Below are positions 21,911 to 35,400 of a DNA stretch of 64,000 nt, piece after piece. The position numbers and the translations under genes were made by a program. Below the pieces are notes generated by a model that did no database searches, had not been told where the DNA came from, and was given only the letters and a program-made list of their open reading frames with translations. Each line of letters opens with the position of its first letter. The first letter of the stretch is position 1. Source of the stretch: Hydractinia symbiolongicarpus (lineage: Eukaryota > Cnidaria > Hydrozoa > Anthoathecata > Hydractiniidae); NCBI RefSeq assembly GCF_029227915.1, contig NC_079881.1:18513501-18577500 (forward strand), given 5' to 3'.

Positions 21911-22390
21911 TCAACTAGCGTGTACCAGGTCATTCAATAAAGTTTCAGCAGATTTCGAGTTTTTTATAAAACTGTTTAAAATTCTTCTGAGGTGCTGGGA
22001 CTTTTCCAAACTTTCATAAAAATATAACGGCATTTCTGACTCGATAAGCACTCCTATCAAGATAACAGCTATGGATCGTTTGTCTCGTTTGGTCATAATA
22101 TTCGCGACTTGTTTTTTAGTAAATTCCTCCTTGTTTGCTACATCTCTTTTAATATCTTCAAAAGATTTACGCGGTTTGATTAATCGAGGTGATTTTTCAG
22201 TGTTCTGGGTAATCAAGTCATTCCACGGCGATTCAATTTTGAGTAAAGTGTATCTTCCTCGCTTTTCGTCGAAAGTTTGAATAGTCCTGACGGGTTGAGA
22301 TTTCATTCTGGCGGTTTTATATATTGTTGGATTAAGAAATGGTGAGGTTTCTTCCATCTCGTCAGTTTTCTTCTCAATGTTTCGCCACAT
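21911..22390 (-). CDS. Unrecognised intronless ORF, 159 aa
   Basis: A single uninterrupted frame from the ATG at 22390 to the TAG at 21911, unusually long for DNA this AT-rich. The product is basic and charged (Lys, Arg, Glu). It has an extended N-terminal half with Pro and aromatic residues (RKSFEDIKRD midway) and a helical, more hydrophobic C-terminal half from about residue 100 (SIAVILIGVLIESEMPLYFY, then Leu-rich helices). It has no signal peptide or clear membrane span. It lies between the DUF4795 gene and FLII and could be a lone gene or a terminal exon. I recognise no family; the C-terminal helices could form a small helical bundle. Its upstream flank contains AT-rich DNA but no clear promoter. 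Confidence 0.45.
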   Translation of the reverse strand: MWRNIEKKTDEMEETSPFLNPTIYKTARMKSQPVRTIQTFDEKRGRYTLLKIESPWNDLITQNTEKSPRLIKPRKSFEDIKRDVANKEEFTKKQVANIMTKRDKRSIAVILIGVLIESEMPLYFYESLEKSQHLRRILNSFIKNSKSAETLLNDLVHAS

Positions 22391-23018
22391 AATTTTATAA
22401 CCACAACAAAATGCTACTCGTAGAGGGTGTCCCGCTGAAAAGTTCTTACATCTACACCTGCTCCCAACCCGTAGTTTCGTATGAACGTTTAAGTGTATTT
22501 TTATAACGCAATCTAAAAGAAAACGTGTTTTACTTTAAATGTTGTTTTTTCCTTTCCAAAAAGTTTTTTGTTTTGCTTTAACGCTATCCTAAATTATTAA
22601 CAACTTCTGTGTTTTAAATGCAAAAATTACGCATCACATAAGAAAAGAAACTAAGGAACTAAACTTTATTTATAACACGAGTGTTGTGGGTTTATTTCAA
22701 TTGAACTTGACTGAAGCGGCAAAAATGTTTTATGGCTTCGCCGAAACACGGTCAAACTCTCATAAAAGATTCTCTTTATGTAGACTAATTCGCGTAATAA
22801 GCTAGAAAGGAATTATAGGGAACATAATGGCTGCTTACTTTGGCAAAACAATACGGTTACAGCAACTTGGATTTTCCTAACGAAGTGAAATTTTTTAAAC
22901 AGACATTCTCCTTAACCGGACACATTTTTTGTTTTCGCTTAAAAACAGTTAAGAAACTTACCGGTTAATAACACGACACGACTAAAAAGAAGATTACCTT
23001 AAGGAGAAAAGTCTGCTC
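22391..23018. other. Non-coding flank; nothing recognised
   Basis: Read on both strands without finding a frame, repeat or RNA signal that stands out. Confidence 0.5.
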
Positions 23019-23685
23019 GGGCTACTTAAGGCCAGTCCCTTTTTATTCAAAGGTCATATTCAATAACTCAAGTTATAAAGAATCTGGCATAATTTATTGG
23101 CCACCATATCATTATATGAATAGTAAAACGGAGAATTCAAATTTTGTGAAAAATTTTGATGACGTCATATGCCAAAAACGCGCTTTTTTCGCGCTTTCTT
23201 TGAAGCGGTTTTCCGCGTCATTGAACAAGTACAATTTTTGCGACAAAGGGTGTAAAAGCGCGTCTTACGTGGTCTATTTACAGGATAACCCTGTCGTAAG
23301 TTTATATACATCGACAAAATGCCGAAAACGCGCATTCTATTAAATCTAAATCTATTTTTTGAAATTGACAACGTCATATCTTCGCGGGAGGTAAATATTT
23401 CAATTTGATACAGAGTATTCGAAAGACACTTCATGCCAATACTTGCTTTTATGCCACTTCCCGCGAAATTAAAGACCCTTTAATGGTGCGGAAAACCGCT
23501 TGAAAAAAACTGCGGGTAAAGCGCGTTTATGGCATATGACGTCATCAAAATTTTTCACAAAAGTTGAATTCTGCGTTTTACTATTCATATAATGATATGG
23601 TGGCCAATAAATTATGCCACAATCTTTATAACTTGAGTTAGTGAAAATGACCCTGAAATAAAAAAGGACTGACCTTAAGTAGCCC
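23019..23685. mobile_element. 667-bp foldback (MITE-like) element with about 204-bp TIRs
   Basis: The two ends (23019-23222 and 23482-23685) are inverted copies at roughly 90 percent identity, starting GGGCTACTTAAGG(C/T)CAGTCC. The arms contain AATTTATTGGCCACCATATC and a TGACGTCA CRE core (23160-23167 and 23537-23544). The loop of about 260 bp encodes nothing. I see no convincing target-site duplication, so the exact ends and superfamily are open. The frames that cross it are by-products. Confidence 0.85.
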
Positions 23686-26436
23686 AAGTGGCGAGAATCT
23701 AATTAAAATTGTCGGTCAAAATTTATTGTGGCGGACGATTAAAAATTTAATTTTGGCGGAGATTTAATTTTGCGCACGTAAAACACATAATTTGGTCAGA
23801 AAACTTAGGTTATAAATATTTTGCTTTTCACAAACAAACAAAAATTATTATGTCCTTCCTATGTTTTTTTTCTATAATTAATAGAATTTGCTTGTCAACT
23901 TAAAAATTAAACGTTTACTTTATCATGTTTATACTGTAAGTGGTGAAAAGTTTTGTTGACTAAGGAAAGTCGAGATTTGAGTCTGGCTGTAGATATTTAC
24001 ACATTTCTCCTGTTTGATTGCATATTCTCAATTCTCTCCTCTGATAGCCTTATTCTGTTCAAAATGGTTGCATCGCAGCTTTGATTTACCCTCCTTAAAG
24101 TAATTTAAATTGCTCCAAGCTAACAGGCGAATATCTGATATGAATATCTGAGGACCGGCAAACACGTTTTCAACGGAATAATACGACCAATCTTCTACAT
24201 GTCGTATTTTGCATGTTCACAATCTTGTATCTCTTCTGACATCGGCGCGCAATACGAACATCGTCTCACCGTCCCAATATAAAAAGTCGACAAAAGGCGC
24301 TGTGAGCGGGGTTGGCTGCGCGAAACTTTATTTCGTTTCCCACGCAGAGTAAATAATTCACTGACGGGCGAACTATTACTTTTAGTTTTTTTGTTTATCA
24401 ATATTTAAGATCAGATGAAAAAAATATTTAGAAGTATCAGGAAAAGTAGTGCTGGCCAACTTTGTTCTCATAACCTTTTCTTTACTGAAAAGAGAATGAA
24501 GCACTAGGAATGTGTTTGATTGCTAGCGTTCGGTAGTGAAATATCGTTGGTACGAACTTGTAAAGCCACAAACAAAATCTTTGGATGGATATAATATAAT
24601 CAAGCTTATACTACACACTAATACGATTATTTTATCTATTTCCAATATTATTTAACGGCTTCTTAACGCGATATATTGGCCCATTTTCTTAGTCAGATTT
24701 GATTCTAGTGAATTAGTTGCTGAGGCATCCTCGTCTTCGGGATTTTTTGCTTTAAATTTTCTGGTTCTATTCCGCGAGATTTACACACATAAAAAATACA
24801 TAGAAATTTCTTGTAAAAATAGATCGCAGATCTTACTTACTCTCGCCACAACATTGAATTCAGTTGTTGTTCTTTAAAAAGTAAAGCATGAATACAATTT
24901 TAACTTAAATACGTCGAAATTTTACGTTTAGTCTTTCTCGGCTAAATATCTACCTTTTCAAACGCTAAATTTAATACCACTTAATTTACCAAAAAATTCA
25001 TTATAAGTTGTTAAGCGGTACAGAAACTATACAAGCGTCGCGTATACGATTTAATTAATACCAGGTAAGCGTCAACGCAAAAAAGACTACTGACATACGA
25101 GGTCGCGTGATATGTACTATAGGGTGACGCGTGCGAAGTGATCTACGTCAAAACGTGACACCGTTTAACGCAATTCATAAAAAAGTAATAAATCTCTCAA
25201 TAAAAACAAAACTTTATTTTAATAAATTCACACACCTTACCTGAAATCTGAACCTTCTTTCTTCACGTTATTTTAACCCGCCAAATGATAACATAAACTC
25301 TTTTTATCAGTTCTGTTTTCTCGTGAATAATGAACAGCAGCAGTTCACAAAGAAAAATACGAAAGCAGTGAGGGAGGAGTAAAAATGTAGTGAGAAGTTT
25401 CAAAGAAAACTCTTCTTTGATGCTATCTTACAAAAATACAACAGCGAGCTAATCAATATATAATACAAAACGAAAAACGATTACATCACACGATAAAAAA
25501 ACGCATCCTCTGATAAATGTGTGTTCATCGGAATATAAAAATTACAGAATATCAACCTCGTTTCCAGGACCATGCTTTCCTTTCGTTGTTAAAGAACAAA
25601 ACGGAATAAAAGAATTGGGGCTAGGGCTGCATCCATAAAGGTTATTTTAAATCAACGCTTAGAAATAAAAACTAAAAAAAAATTGTACAAAATATATGAT
25701 TTGATTCATCTTTAATAAAAGTTTTATTAAATAATTTCCACTGTTTGTCTTTCTTCGCATCAAAAAAACGCGGCGCTGAGATTTTGTTGCGCACGCTAAA
25801 AGAACAACATCAAAACAATCACTGAAACCATTTGTAAAACTTACTCAAAAATTAATTAAAGAAAAAGGTCACAAACTGATTCACGTATCCTAATCCCTTT
25901 AGAGGTCAAGAAGACATCGAAAACTGGCGGGAATGGGAGCTTTGTGGACAAAGAACTGCTTTGAAGGAAAACTAATTCACCGTCTCTGCTATATTTCTCG
26001 AATAACTAGAGTTACTTTCATCAGACATTCCGCCAGGCCGGGCTCACTTAGGGGCATTGCAACATTGTTCTATCAAATGCAATGCAGTAAAAACATTTTT
26101 CAATTTGTCGGGAGGAGGGTTGTCTAATACCACCTCTTTACCCCCGTCAGTGATCATTCCTGTATTTCTTAGTCTTCTAAACAAGACTGCTCACATCTGA
26201 TATGTTTAACCTACTCTCGCTACGCACGTATAATACAAAAATACTTTAAAAGCAGTCTCCCTTAAGGCTTACCGGCGCCAAATATACATAATTTTAGAAT
26301 TATTTTGTTTAAAAAAATCATGAAAATTTAATGACGCGAAAAGGGTTATAAATTATATATAACATTCTCTCTACCCTATAATTAAAAAACTACACAATGT
26401 CATAAGCGATTTCGGTTTGATAGCTAACTTGGACAT
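23686..26436. other. 2.7-kb intergenic stretch 3' of FLII
   Basis: No frame of convincing length or composition. 24230-24330 is locally richer in G+C (CGGCGCGC, GGGTTGGCTGCGCG) and could be a promoter or a decayed repeat. The part next to 26437 is the FLII 3' untranslated region; I see no clear AATAAA within the first 150 bases. Confidence 0.4.
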
Positions 26437-29400
26437 CTACTTTGCTGGCCATTCAGACCACCCGTGGAAGCATCGCGAAAATATAATAGGCTCCTTTCGT
26501 TTGCCGGTTAAATGGAGCTTGCGCTGAGGTCCCAGCTTTTGTTCTTTGATATGCTGCATGTAAACCTACGAAAAATGGAAGAAGTATTGCAAAATTATAC
26601 AAGCTGTTTTATAAATTATAAAAAGTTTGAGACCATAGTCCAAAAATATACACCGCGAAGAGTAAAAATTTTCTTATATTTTTTTTAGGTCCTAAATACC
26701 TATATATCATAAATCGAGGTGTTTTTAGGCTAACCAGATATTAAAAGGTATTTTGCAGACCAGATTGTGAAAATTCGAGTCACTTCCTTAAACAAATTAC
26801 TGGTAACACTGAACTAAGCATAACTCTTCATTACCGAGTTATGTTGAAAAACAGTCTAAATTTGACATTTTTATGCTGATGTCAGCATTTCTGTAATAAA
26901 CTTTAAAAAAATATGAATGCAATCAATTCGAGTATATAAATAAAAGCTGTTTTAAAAAATGATACGAAATTCTACATAACGATTTTACATTAGAGAGAAG
27001 TTAAAACAAGTTGGCTGCCCCAAAAATGTGCTGATTCAGCAAAACTTGCGATTCTGCAGATGCACTACTTAGACTTTTCTAACCAAAGTTAGCAAGGGGT
27101 AAGAAAACAGGGATAACAAAGAAAGGATATTCCTTTCATATTAGTTTGGAATATTTTTATCGCATATCAAAAAGCCTTTTATTGAAAGCTTGCTAAATTC
27201 CTTGAAAGCCTTACTTCACACGAATGATTTCATAATAACACTAAAATCCAACGATTGAACGTTCTTAACTTTTTAAAGGGTTGGGAACTTATTGGGTTTA
27301 TAGCAGTGTAGTAACTACACTGCTATAAACCCAAGTTTTTACAAAAAATGTGTGATCACAAAAGATTAAATGGCCAGCAAAATTACAAAACAAATTTTCG
27401 TTGTGTTTCAGCACATGACGATTTTGTTTGTTTTTTAGAGAGTATAATACTTTAAACATTTATTTCTCAATAGACAGTTACAGTTCATAATGCCCATAAT
27501 AGCCTCTCCAGTTCCTAATATAACTGCTTTCAATGAGGGTCTAGCGATGGGGGTCCTTGTCCATTTAAAGCTCTCATTTGAGCAGTGCAAGCACAACAGT
27601 TGCTCAACTAGAGAACCGCCGAAGATATCAATCCTATTCTCATACTAAACCTCTAGCATGAATTGACCGGGGTTTGAACTCAAGACCTTCCGCACTGGAA
27701 GCGAACGCTCTACCACAAGGCCAGCAGTTCCTTAAGTACTATGATCACTTTTCTACGCTTCTTAAATACTTGATCTTATTTATATGTGTATAACAATTCT
27801 AACAGTTATTGACCATTTTACTTTGGCACTAATGATGAAATAAATATTTGATAACCTTCTATTTGACAAGTATTAACAAATATAAAGAGCTTATAGAGCT
27901 ATCATACGTTCATACAACATAAGGCAAGGGGCACCTTTTTAGCACTCGCTATTAAAAGCCTATCCCTCACATTCTTTCTACTTTCATAGCTATTCTCAGG
28001 CGTTTGTTACACCCTGTTTTGTAGGAGATTATAAACACTCTCGAATTTGCAAACTCACTCAGTGCGATTGCATTTGGTTTTGTTATTTCTGTAAAATCTC
28101 TACTACAAGGTTTGCTTACGTAGGGGTAAAAAAAGGAAGGATTTTCCTAAAGTGTGGCTCAAGCATTACCTGCGCCGCTTTTACTGACAACTTCTTCTCA
28201 ATATCACTCGCTGTCTCGCCTATCCAGATGAAAAGCTAAAACATAATACAATATAGTTGATAAGGTCGCACTAAAGTGAAAATATTTCTATAACATACAT
28301 CATAGTTAAGGACAAGGAGTAATTTATATTTTTATGAACTTAGGTCGAGAGAATGGTAACTTGAAGCGCAAAAAAATATAAGTCTCAAAATATACTAACC
28401 TCGGTACCAGTGTCCAATAACATGACGTCATCATCTGCTAGATCGTCCTAGGTGTATAGCGATCATCGTTTAAATAACGGTAATATTATGCATAATACTG
28501 GAGGGACATAAAAATCTCCTCCAGCTTGCTTTTTTGAAAAGTTGCCTTATGACAACTCTAACAAAAATTAAAAAGAATGCGTTCTTTATTTAGTTTATTC
28601 TGAACCAAAATCTTTAAACTTATAAAAACTCTCTTACCTGACAAAAGTCAGAGCATTTCTCTGACACCGTAAAAAATCCTTTTTCATTGGAACATCTAAA
28701 TAATCTTGCATTGTCAGCGTACTCAGCCGTCTAAAAAAAGCATGAAGCGCCTAAGTAGTTAAAAGTAAGCAAAATGTGAGGCGCGACTTAAAGCGAAAGT
28801 TGTCTAGCGAAGCCTGCCGTTTTAACATTGACGGAGTTGGGCAATGCTAGGAAGGAAATTTAAGTCTCTTGTCAACGAAAACTCTTAAGGTTTTATTTAA
28901 GCTAGATGTAAGTTGAAGTTAAAAAAGTTATCTTCGCACTTCGTCTTTAAATATTGTCCGTGTTGGAGCGTACAATCACAAAATAAAATACACATTGCAG
29001 ACTTGAAATACAAGTTTGCCGATGTGAAGCATATTTCACGCCGACAATTCATTCTTGACGCGGACTAAATTGACTTAGAAAGGCTGAAGGGATATTTACA
29101 TTTAGAAAATGGTACGCGTTCTTATCAACAGCTCTATATGACAAAAAATTGTTCCGATGTCTAACATTATGATGTGTATATTATAATCCACTAGACAAGA
29201 ACAGCTATCTAGTCAAACACCTCACAAAAACCGTATTCGTTTAATAACTTACCTGAGCTATTTCCTTCTTTCCGCCAATACCAACCCAAAAGAAGTTCTC
29301 CGGTTCTTCACCTTCCTGTACTACCTGTAAGGAATAACCCTCTTCGGCCAATTCGTTGCCAATCTCCTCTGCATGGCTAAACTGCTCCTGGTCACATTTC

Positions 29401-32400
29401 TTACCCAGCCATACATACACAATACCACCAGCATTGTCAAAGGGGACCTGGAACATAAGTTGTCGATTAAAGTCGAAAAAGAGAAAAGTAGTTTCCAAAT
29501 GCTAAGTTTTTCACCTGGCCTAGAAAAGTTCTTGTAATACTTCTCATAATCTCGTAACTTAGAGTGAAAAGCTATTTTGAAAATACCAAATGCTTTCAAC
29601 AATCCCTGCCCTATACAACGCTATTCCCTCTTGAGGTTGCAACCACTGCACTATGAAGTGACACTAAAATAGCCGGGCTATTACCAATATCACAAAACTG
29701 CTACAGCTTAATTGTAAAAAGGATAGCACAAGGGGAATTCGAGCCTACCTTGAGCACGTAAGGGAAGTTCGTGTTGAGATTAGTTGCGTCGCATTCCACC
29801 TCCATGGCACGACGAGTCAATTTACCCATCGTCGAACGAATCTCAAACAGTTTCGATTTCGCTTCAGCTTCACTGTGCTTTCTTTTTCCTTTCTCTACAA
29901 CAAAACGACCTTTGAAGTGAGAGAGGAACTTCAGAGCTTCCTGCTGTTGTCTAGTTCGTACTACTTCAAGTTTGTCTCCGAACAAGGCTTCAAATTTCTT
30001 TTGCAGACTAAACGCGAACGTTAGCCATCCCATTTTACCAGCGTCGCGTCCCTCCCAAAAGTAGACGACACACTGAAAGTCGTCTTCTTTTTCCTCCTCC
30101 TCTTCCGCTTCTTCATCTTCATTTTCCTCAGGTGGTACCCAGTATCTACACAAAAACACGTAACAGTCCCCACTACGGAAATGACCGATCTCTTCTTCCG
30201 GCAGCCGAACGAATTTTCTTCCTTCCAGCACGAAACATTCCATTTGGTCCAAATCTTCGTTCCATTCTTCAGACGATTGATCCTAATAAAAATATAAGAA
30301 TTCCATGCATATAAATGAACGGGAAGTGTTTATTCCCAGGCTTTTTTTTCTGTTAGCTGTTAAGATGCAGTGAACTCTCAACATTACGAGCGTCCAATAC
30401 AACAAATATCTCAATTTAAAGAATTATTAATTTTTTCCAGGCTTCCGTAGAAGCCTTTATGAACTTTTTGTACCCTTTCGAAATAACGAACTCCCAATTT
30501 TGCGAACTTTGTATCCCATTAGAGTTTGTGAAAACGAGAGTTTACTGTAGTAAAACTTAAAAAGTTGCAAGGCTCCTGGAGATCCTGTGAATTTGTCAGC
30601 ATTTAGTGATTTAAAATAGTTCTTTTAAATTTGATTAGGTCGTGATGGCCTGAACACTTACACATTCTTGATCCGACATTGGCAACTGTCGTGCTGTAAA
30701 CAATGCTGCCAAGTCCACCTTCTGTACTTTCGGTGGTGGGAGATTGGGTACGACACTGTCTTCGCTTTTTCCCGCGTTTGCATCACTCTCCTGAAACGTT
30801 AGAAGGTTTAAGAAAATAATTATCACCTCCCTTGTAAGTCTGGCAACTATGCGACCACAGAAAATATCGTTCAAAAAACGCTTATAAAATCAACGCAAAG
30901 TTTAAATATTTGTGTAACAGCGCCACGAAAACGATCATGTACAAGATAACAATCAACTCAAGTTCATAAAGACTATTATATAAGCTGTTCCGTGCCGAAC
31001 CGAACTCTATTCATCACGCCTTGTTTCAGCATACCGTTTTATAAGAAGCAATCTAATCCAATCCGATCTGATCCAAACCTAACTGAACCGGAACAAAATT
31101 TACAAGATGGTAGCTATATTTAGCAACAATTTCTTGCTAAATAGGTAGTTTTAAAACGTTATGCATATTCTGCAGCACGACTCAGATGGCAGTTGTTTTT
31201 CTACAGTGAAGGTAAGTCGAGCCAAGCCGTGCGGCACAGCCAGATTAGCTTAGACTAAGAGAATCTAAGAGAGTCAATTTGTCTAAAATTCATCACTTTA
31301 TAATGTATACTGCTAGATTTATCCACTAGAAATAATCAAAGTTTGAAACTGTACTTACACAGTTTAACTTGCCACAAATAGACTCTTTTTACTTAATCAA
31401 CGAGTCTGCAAATTTAGAGAAGAAGCTGACTCAGCACATAATTGGCAGGATAAAAATAACGCACCTTTTTGATCTGTGCCACCCTGTCAGCGGTTTTGGT
31501 GAAATCGACAGCCAGCACATCATCCCAACCAGCAAATTTTGTTTTGAACACGGATTGTTCCACTCTATAAGAGAACACCAGAAACCTGCAGAAATATACT
31601 TTATAAAGCATGTGTTATTGTGAAGAGCCAGGCATAAAACAGTATTCCCGTTTAAACCTAACTATAATTTGACTCAGGTGAAATAACATCGTGATATCTA
31701 TTGGAGAGGCATTCCCCCTTTTCCCAAATCACCACGGAATTACATAATTGCGTATCCGATAAGCTAAAAGTCACAGTTTGTAGTCAATATAGTAAAAAAA
31801 AAACATGCTACATATCTTACCCTTCCAAATTTCTCGTCACCAACGAAAATGCAGGCCTTGGTAGAAACTCGGAAAGTTCTTGAGCTAATTTTAACGCTGC
31901 AGCTCGAACTAAGCGGGCTGAACGACGACCAATCCTAAGAAAAAATGACGCACTGTTTCACTACTGACAGTACCTGTTAAAACAAACCGTGTTATTTATA
32001 TTATTTTGATATTAGATAATTAATTTTACAAAAATAAACGCTAAAAAATTCACCTCGGTAACAAAAAATAACATTAACCGAGTGTTTGTGTGCGGTGTTA
32101 TAAAATAAAAAAATAATAATCACTACACTTCACGACGTTTAGGCCGTTCAACGGCCTTGATAAGAACACAAGCCCTAATACAATATGTTTAAATATACAA
32201 TAATATGGTATGATTGTATCGTACGATCATAAAATTATCCAAAGGGGAAAGTCAATTATCTGAAAATAGAAATAATGGCATAGACACAATATTTCTATTG
32301 AGAATTGGCTTGTCCCTACGGATCAACAGACTCTCCTTCAACTCCAAATCAAAATTATTAGTAGCGTTGGAGACTATAGAAAAGTTCTCCGAGTATGATT

Positions 32401-35400
32401 AGTTAAAATTTGCCAAAAACCATGCAGTGTTACAAAAATTGACAATAACAAAATGAACAAAAAATAATATTTTTAATTTGGCTCCGAGCAATTTTACCCA
32501 AAATAACAACAAGATAAAAACAGGTCAAAACAAATCAATTATGCAAAAATAACTAATATCCAAAAGATATTTTTTTTATATTAACAACAAGGAGACGTAT
32601 ACGGTAAAAGAGTAAATTACAAAATGGTAATGTGATTGTGGAACTGTTGGTTGCATAGTACTCAATAACTTTGATGAAAATTATTTTCAACTCACCATAT
32701 GAAAACATCAGACCAACAGTCGAGAACGTAAACACTTTTCGTGTCAAGTAGGCTCTGCTTCAACTTGTTATCAGGTAATTCAACTAAACAAACAAACACA
32801 AGCTAACAAAGACAATTTGAACAAGTTACAACTAATCGAGACAAGTATAAAAAGGCCAAAAACAAGATTAAGCCAAACGCTCTCTGACAAATTAATTTAT
32901 TACTTTTCAAAACGAATTAGAACTTAAACGTCTGCTCTCACAATTATAGCTAAAACACAAAAAAGCATACCTTGAGGCAGTTCCAAGTATCCCATACCTA
33001 GGCCGACTTTATATAAAATGGGTTGCTTGGGTGTAAAATACTTGTACTCATACTTCTCCTGCAGAAATAACAACAAATAAGTCAAAACTATATTACAAAA
33101 CAAAAGCTGTTATGACATTAAGTTGTTTTTCACTTACGCGCAATCTTCCAGTTGGTGGACCACCCAAAAGATCCCAGAAGCCCATAAATTCTTCAATTTC
33201 ATCCTATAAACATTCAGTCACGTAATATCCTAGTCGCTATGCTAGAGAACGTTAATAACATGGTCGACATGACAATACCTCGAATATTTGCACAATTTCT
33301 CCTTTGTTTTTGCGTTCCATTTTCATAATTTTGTCTGCAAATAAGCTGAAAAAGTGGATGTTGTTTTAATGAGAAGAATTTAAAAAGTAGAGGGCCATAA
33401 TAAAATATAAATGACTGACTGCTGAATGAATGAATGAATAAATGATGGGTAAATGACTAAATAAATGATTAAATTAATAGACAAATAAAAAATAAAAATA
33501 TACCCTTACCGTCCTTTGGTCCTAAACATGAGCTTGGCCTACAAGAATAAAAAGCAACACATAAAAGATAAAGAAGCAAAGTCTTTACATAAAATTACTT
33601 GAGTTCACCTTAAATTCATTAAATGAATAAAAGGGGGGGGGGGACTGAAGTTGTAATCCAGTTTCGCGAATATTGTTTTTATTAGTGTAACAAGTGCTTT
33701 AGATTACTGATCACTACAATTGTAAAACCTTGTCTCAATTAAAGTAAACTCTATAACCGTGAGGGTTTTTTTTCTCTTACAGAAGATGGTACACACTTCA
33801 TCCTACAGCACAACACTGATTTAGCTAAAACACTATCTACCTTCGAGCCAGACCATACATAGACTTTCAGGCCTGCATCACAGACAAACACGTAATTCGG
33901 ATCAAGAGACTCCCATGTGAGTTCCACAGGTTCCACCTTTATACCGTGTCCGCCATACAATCGATACAATCTGGTGGTATACACAGTCTCCTCTACAGAG
34001 TAGAAGCCGCTGCTGTTGCCACCTTCGATATAAGAGACACCAGTGTCGAAAAGCTCCAAGAACTCATCAGATTCATCACTTTGTTCTTCTCTCATTGTTC
34101 TACCTTCAGCGCCGAGCAGATTACGAAGATTAACTGCATGAATGGCTGCACAGGCTTTTTTGTCCAACTTTAACATAAAAAGAAGTAAATTATTTACAAA
34201 ATTCTTTATACTATACTATACTATATATTTTAACAGTATTTCACATTTTTGGAAATATGACAAAAAATTTCTCCCAATAAAGCAGTGTATTTTTAACACA
34301 TTCAACACTGCAGGCTGGCCAACTTAAAACCTACTAGATGTGATATCAGTACGCGCCCTATTATAAATTATTTTTGATCACTCACTGTGCAGTGTTGACC
34401 AATCCAGTAATATATTTTGTGGAAAAGTTGATCTGTTTCGTCATACTCAGTCTAAATGAAATGTATGTTTGTTTATATTAAATCACTTTAAGCAAAAAAT
34501 ATAAATGCTTCCCATTACCAACAACATAATATCAATTTGGCTAACTTGTCGTATGCAGGATTTCATTAGTGAGAACGCTGTGTTTCACTTTCCCAAGTCA
34601 AAAAATATTTTTTTATATCTATGTTCTAGCAAAGAAAAACAGATTAAAAAAAAGATGATAGATAAACATTTGAGTAATCACCTTACCTTCAATATGATAT
34701 AACAATCGCCATCATAAAATTTTCCAAATAACCCTATAATTAAATCATTATTTTATTATTGGGACTAAATTCGATACTTCCCCAGATTCACAAAATGTAA
34801 CACACCTTCTTCCATTGGAGTTGGTAAGAAGTTCTCAATGACCCAGACAGTAAGACCTAAGGAAATGAAATTGAAGTGAATATAAATGAGACCATGTAAT
34901 AATAAATTCATTGTTACAATGTAAAATTTGTCCCAAACACAAACCTTCATCTGTTCCAACGTCTTCTAGAAATATATCTTGATAGTTTAAATCAGGTTTC
35001 ACCAATTTTTGATCCCACCGTTTGCCTGTCCTATAAAATTTTATAGCAGTTTGTTATTTATGTGAATGATGTAAGCATTAATTGTCTGACAACGGTCTGT
35101 TCGATTTTCTTAGATGTTAATCTAGCAAATGTTGTTAAATACAGCTATCATATTCGAAACTTAGATGAGCTAAGTTCGAATTGGCTAAGCTCGACTCTTA
35201 TAAAATGGTGTGGCCTGTACCAAGGTGTGATGAATATTTTAAAATCCTGAAAGATTTTAATTTTGCATGAATTAAGCCTTTTGACTGGGGAATTTTATGA
35301 GTTAAGAGGATAATAAAAAATATCGTAAGGTATGGGATGGTAAGATGTATGATGTATAGGATATGTAGTAGGGTATAAAATAAAAATAAAAACAGTAATT

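Noticed and set aside
23116-23687. ORFs of 72-89 codons on both strands
   Set aside because: They lie in the arms of the foldback element and mirror each other.
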